Assembly (NCBI GenBank): GCA_002718095.1
Contig: PBDP01000002.1
Location: 59,101 to 68,274, forward strand
Length of the DNA stretch: 9,174 nucleotides
From: Chloroflexota bacterium
Lineage (GTDB): Bacteria; Chloroflexota; Dehalococcoidia; Lucifugimonadales; UBA826
Direction: 5' to 3'
Position numbers and translations under genes: made by a program. The notes under the pieces were generated by a model that was not told the DNA's origin, did no database searches, and worked only from the letters and a program-made list of their open reading frames with translations. Shown here piece by piece: positions 7,687 to 9,174 of the stretch (positions are counted from its first letter, which is position 1; each line of letters opens with the position of its first letter).

Positions 7687-7715
7687 TTGACACTGCATTG
7701 CTGTATTATTAACAT
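7687..7715 (+). promoter_or_regulatory. Candidate promoter of the small HTH gene
   Basis: A perfect TTGACA (7687-7692) is followed after 17 bp by TAACAT (7710-7715), which keeps the key T1, A2 and T6 of the -10 consensus. Transcription would begin near 7722, leaving a short leader of about 25 nt before the chosen ATG. Confidence 0.55.
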
Positions 7716-7746
7716 TTATTCACATGAAGAGAGTATGGAGTACATG

Positions 7747-7971
7747 ATGGCTAGAAAAACAAAGAAAATGCTTGCTGTAGAGGAACGATTCCGACAACCG
7801 TTGGAGGATATGTTGCCTGAAATGGTTACCGAGCAAGGTTTAACCGGAACTGCTAATTACTTAGGTGTCAGCAAGGCAACCTTAGGATATTGGCTGCTTA
7901 AATTTCGGATAGATGTTCGCCGAGTAGCGCTAGCTCCTGGAGACACAATACAGGTGAATAGAATTAAGTAA
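7747..7971 (+). CDS. Small helix-turn-helix DNA-binding protein
   Basis: This 74-residue protein starts MARKTKKMLAVEERF and contains a compact helix-turn-helix: a first helix near EERFRQPLEDMLPEMVTEQG, then LTGTANYLGVSKATLGYWLLKF (about 32-53), where TANYLGVSKATLGYWL matches the 'helix, turn, recognition helix' pattern. A short basic tail with LAPGDTIQVNRIK follows. No catalytic domain is present, so it is probably a transcription factor or a small element-linked regulator. The longer frame begins at 7612, but ATG 7747 has GGAG (7737-7740) at 6 nt and a promoter just upstream; ATG 7744 and 7735 are alternatives. By eye the gene is richer in G+C than the polysaccharide genes. It is alone, between the inverted repeat and a strong terminator. 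I do not recognise a named family. Confidence 0.72.
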   Translation: MARKTKKMLAVEERFRQPLEDMLPEMVTEQGLTGTANYLGVSKATLGYWLLKFRIDVRRVALAPGDTIQVNRIK

Positions 7972-7993
7972 ACTTAAAAAAATCTCTCTAACT

Positions 7994-8039
7994 AAAAAAG
8001 ATAGCCCTCAAGAGTTAATTCTTGAGGGCTATCTTTTTT
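7994..8039. terminator. Bidirectional intrinsic terminator shared by the HTH gene and smpB
   Basis: Perfect 20-bp arms (7994-8013 and 8020-8039) around a 6-nt loop form a stem with the GC-rich core GATAGCCCTCAAGA. Its outer ends are six A on the left and six T on the right, giving a U-tract in both directions. It ends the rightward HTH transcript 22 bp after its stop codon and the leftward smpB transcript. The smpB stop codon (plus 8029-8031) lies inside the right arm. Confidence 0.93.
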
Positions 8040-8481
8040 CAGCATTCCTGGCATCCCTCAACCTTTCCTTATCTTTAATTGATCTTCTTTTGTCGTAATG
8101 TTTTTTACCACGCCCGATCCCTAACTCAACTTTTGCATAATGGCCAGAAATATACATCTTCAACGGAACAACCGTATGACCTTTTTGCAAAGCCACTTTA
8201 GTAAGATCTCTTAACTCTTTTTTATGTAATAAAAGTTTTCGCGGCCTCGTCGGTTCATGGTTATTTCTTGCTGCTTCAGAATAGGGTGCAATATGGCAAT
8301 TATGCAACCAGAGCCCATCTTTATTGGGGTGAGCAAAGGCTCCAGCTAAATTCACTCTATTAGCCCTGATTGACTTGATTTCAGAAGACCATAAGACTAA
8401 CCCTGCTTCAAATCGTTTTAAAATTTCATAGTCATAAGTCGCTCTTCTATTAACGGCTATAACTTTATTCGAAGAAGTCAT
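8029..8481 (-). CDS. smpB: SsrA-binding protein SmpB
   Basis: This 150-residue protein is the normal length for SmpB, the partner of tmRNA in rescuing stalled ribosomes. It shows NRRATYDYEILKRFEAGLVL (11-30), SEIKSIRANRVNL (33-45), the HNCHIAPYS segment (60-68), NHEPTRPRKLLLHKKEL (74-90), GHTVVPLKMY (101-110), and KVELGIGRGKKHYDKRRSIK (117-136), ending in a basic tail that enters the mRNA channel. AGGA (plus 8492-8495) lies 10 nt before the ATG. It starts 15 bp after the upstream S41 peptidase stop codon, so the two are probably one operon. Its stop codon lies within the terminator stem, so the last codons are constrained by the hairpin. No ssrA gene is visible in this window. Confidence 0.98.
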   Translation of the reverse strand: MTSSNKVIAVNRRATYDYEILKRFEAGLVLWSSEIKSIRANRVNLAGAFAHPNKDGLWLHNCHIAPYSEAARNNHEPTRPRKLLLHKKELRDLTKVALQKGHTVVPLKMYISGHYAKVELGIGRGKKHYDKRRSIKDKERLRDARNAEKR

Positions 8482-8496
8482 ACACTAAATTTCCTG

Positions 8497-9174
8497 TTAT
8501 TGACTTAACTGTTCGTACAAAATTTCCTTTGCTTTATTTAATTGATTTGCCTCAGCTTCAGTGGGATCAGTAGAAGTCACAATATGATCTGGTTCCAAAC
8601 CATTACCCTCTATTAGTCTCATACTGGGAGTATACCATCGGCCAATCGACATATATATACCGCCTCCATTACTAAGCTCTCTAAATACATTTACCGTACC
8701 TTTCCCAAAAGTTTTTTCTCCTATAGTTTCAGCTCGTCCCAAATCTTGAAAAGCCCCCATAAGAATTTCACTTCCGCTAGCACTGAATTGATCTACAAGA
8801 ATTACCATAGGAATATCTATAGCTTTTTCTATATCTTTTACAGGACCACTAGAGTTCCAGACTCTTTCATCTCCTTGCCTAACCTCAATTAAAACAACTT
8901 CTTCATCTAAAAACATATCCGCAATATCGTACACCACGTTCAAATATCCCCCAGGATTGCTTCTTAAATCCATAATAAGTGCCCGGGAGCCTGAATCTAT
9001 CTGTTTTTTTAAAATATCAAAGAACCTCTGAGCAGTATCTGCTTTAAATTCTGTAATTCTTATATGGGCTATCTCATCGCCCACCTCACTTCTAAGTAAG
9101 ACGCTAGGAAGTGCAATAGCATCCCGTATTACATTAATATCTACTAAGGCTGAGCTTCCTATATGGCGAACAGT
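8497..9174 (-). CDS. S41 C-terminal processing peptidase, 3' part (5' end beyond window)
   Basis: The frame is open to the right edge, giving 225 residues of a CtpA/Prc-type serine protease. The first visible residues (VRHIGSSALVDINVIRDAI) look like the end of a PDZ domain. They are followed by EIAHIRITEF, LIMDLRSNPGGYL (about 67-79), and the catalytic region DQFSASGSEILMGAFQDLG with Ser133 (the second S of SASGS) and Lys158 in TFGKGTVN, 25 residues apart as in E. coli Prc; Q143 of FQD completes the usual Ser/Lys/Gln set. It ends with the GRWYTPSMRLIEGNGLEPD strand typical of the family. Full-length relatives have an N-terminal signal or membrane anchor and a PDZ domain, which would lie outside the window. 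A GTG at 9082-9084 is not a real start, because the frame and homology continue upstream. It is followed after 15 bp by smpB. Confidence 0.95.
   Translation of the reverse strand, partial: TVRHIGSSALVDINVIRDAIALPSVLLRSEVGDEIAHIRITEFKADTAQRFFDILKKQIDSGSRALIMDLRSNPGGYLNVVYDIADMFLDEEVVLIEVRQGDERVWNSSGPVKDIEKAIDIPMVILVDQFSASGSEILMGAFQDLGRAETIGEKTFGKGTVNVFRELSNGGGIYMSIGRWYTPSMRLIEGNGLEPDHIVTSTDPTEAEANQLNKAKEILYEQLSQ

Noticed and set aside
7612-7746. N-terminal extension of the HTH frame starting at 7612
   Set aside because: The extension begins inside the perfect inverted repeat, runs through the tandem repeat and the consensus promoter, lacks protein-like conservation, and has a worse ribosome-binding context than ATG 7747.
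8497-9084. S41 peptidase as a complete 195-aa gene starting at GTG 9082-9084
   Set aside because: The same frame continues upstream to the edge with family-like sequence (end of PDZ domain), so the gene is truncated by the window, not short.
1-9174. CRISPR arrays, transposases, integrases, toxin-antitoxin or defence genes
   Set aside because: No spaced repeat array and no proteins of these classes were seen on either strand; the only element-like signals are the short repeats near 7560-8000.

Overview
The window is AT-rich bacterial DNA with densely packed genes, short spacers and one tRNA gene. The protein set (phosphoglycosyl transferase, GT39-type transferase, DUF255 protein, SmpB, S41 peptidase) does not fix a taxon. 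The low G+C and general protein style would suit a marine bacterium, for example a Chloroflexota/SAR202-like lineage, but this is only an impression. No complete new defence or mobile system is visible. The most unusual part is the short, repeat-rich stretch at 7552-8040.

Positions 1-5248 form a surface-polysaccharide module. The left edge holds the first 46 codons of a winged-helix regulator that resembles EPS-associated MarR-type regulators. It is divergent from an O-antigen ligase/polymerase-like membrane protein (378-2408, +). Their 237-bp spacer carries four copies of an RTTGYTCA octamer in both orientations and nested inverted repeats, which look like an operator. Convergent to the ligase is a minus-strand operon with the order GT39-like glycosyltransferase (3986-5248), UDP-sugar 4-epimerase (3025-3993), phosphoglycosyl transferase (2414-3016). 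Together they could supply a nucleotide sugar, load the first sugar phosphate onto the lipid carrier, add a lipid-donated sugar, and polymerise or ligate the glycan.

Positions 5375-7551 (minus) hold a full-length DUF255/thioredoxin-like protein (YyaL/SPATA20 family), preceded by tRNA-Arg(UCU) with an encoded CCA.

Positions 7552-8040 hold a perfect 28-bp inverted repeat with a 3-nt spacer, a perfect 11-bp tandem duplication, a promoter with a consensus -35, a 74-aa helix-turn-helix protein (+), and a 20-bp-arm bidirectional terminator. A 13-bp near-identical direct repeat lies on either side of the block.

Positions 8029-9174 (minus) hold smpB, whose stop codon lies inside the terminator stem. 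Upstream of it is the 3' part of an S41 C-terminal processing peptidase gene that runs off the right edge. The two are 15 bp apart and probably co-transcribed.
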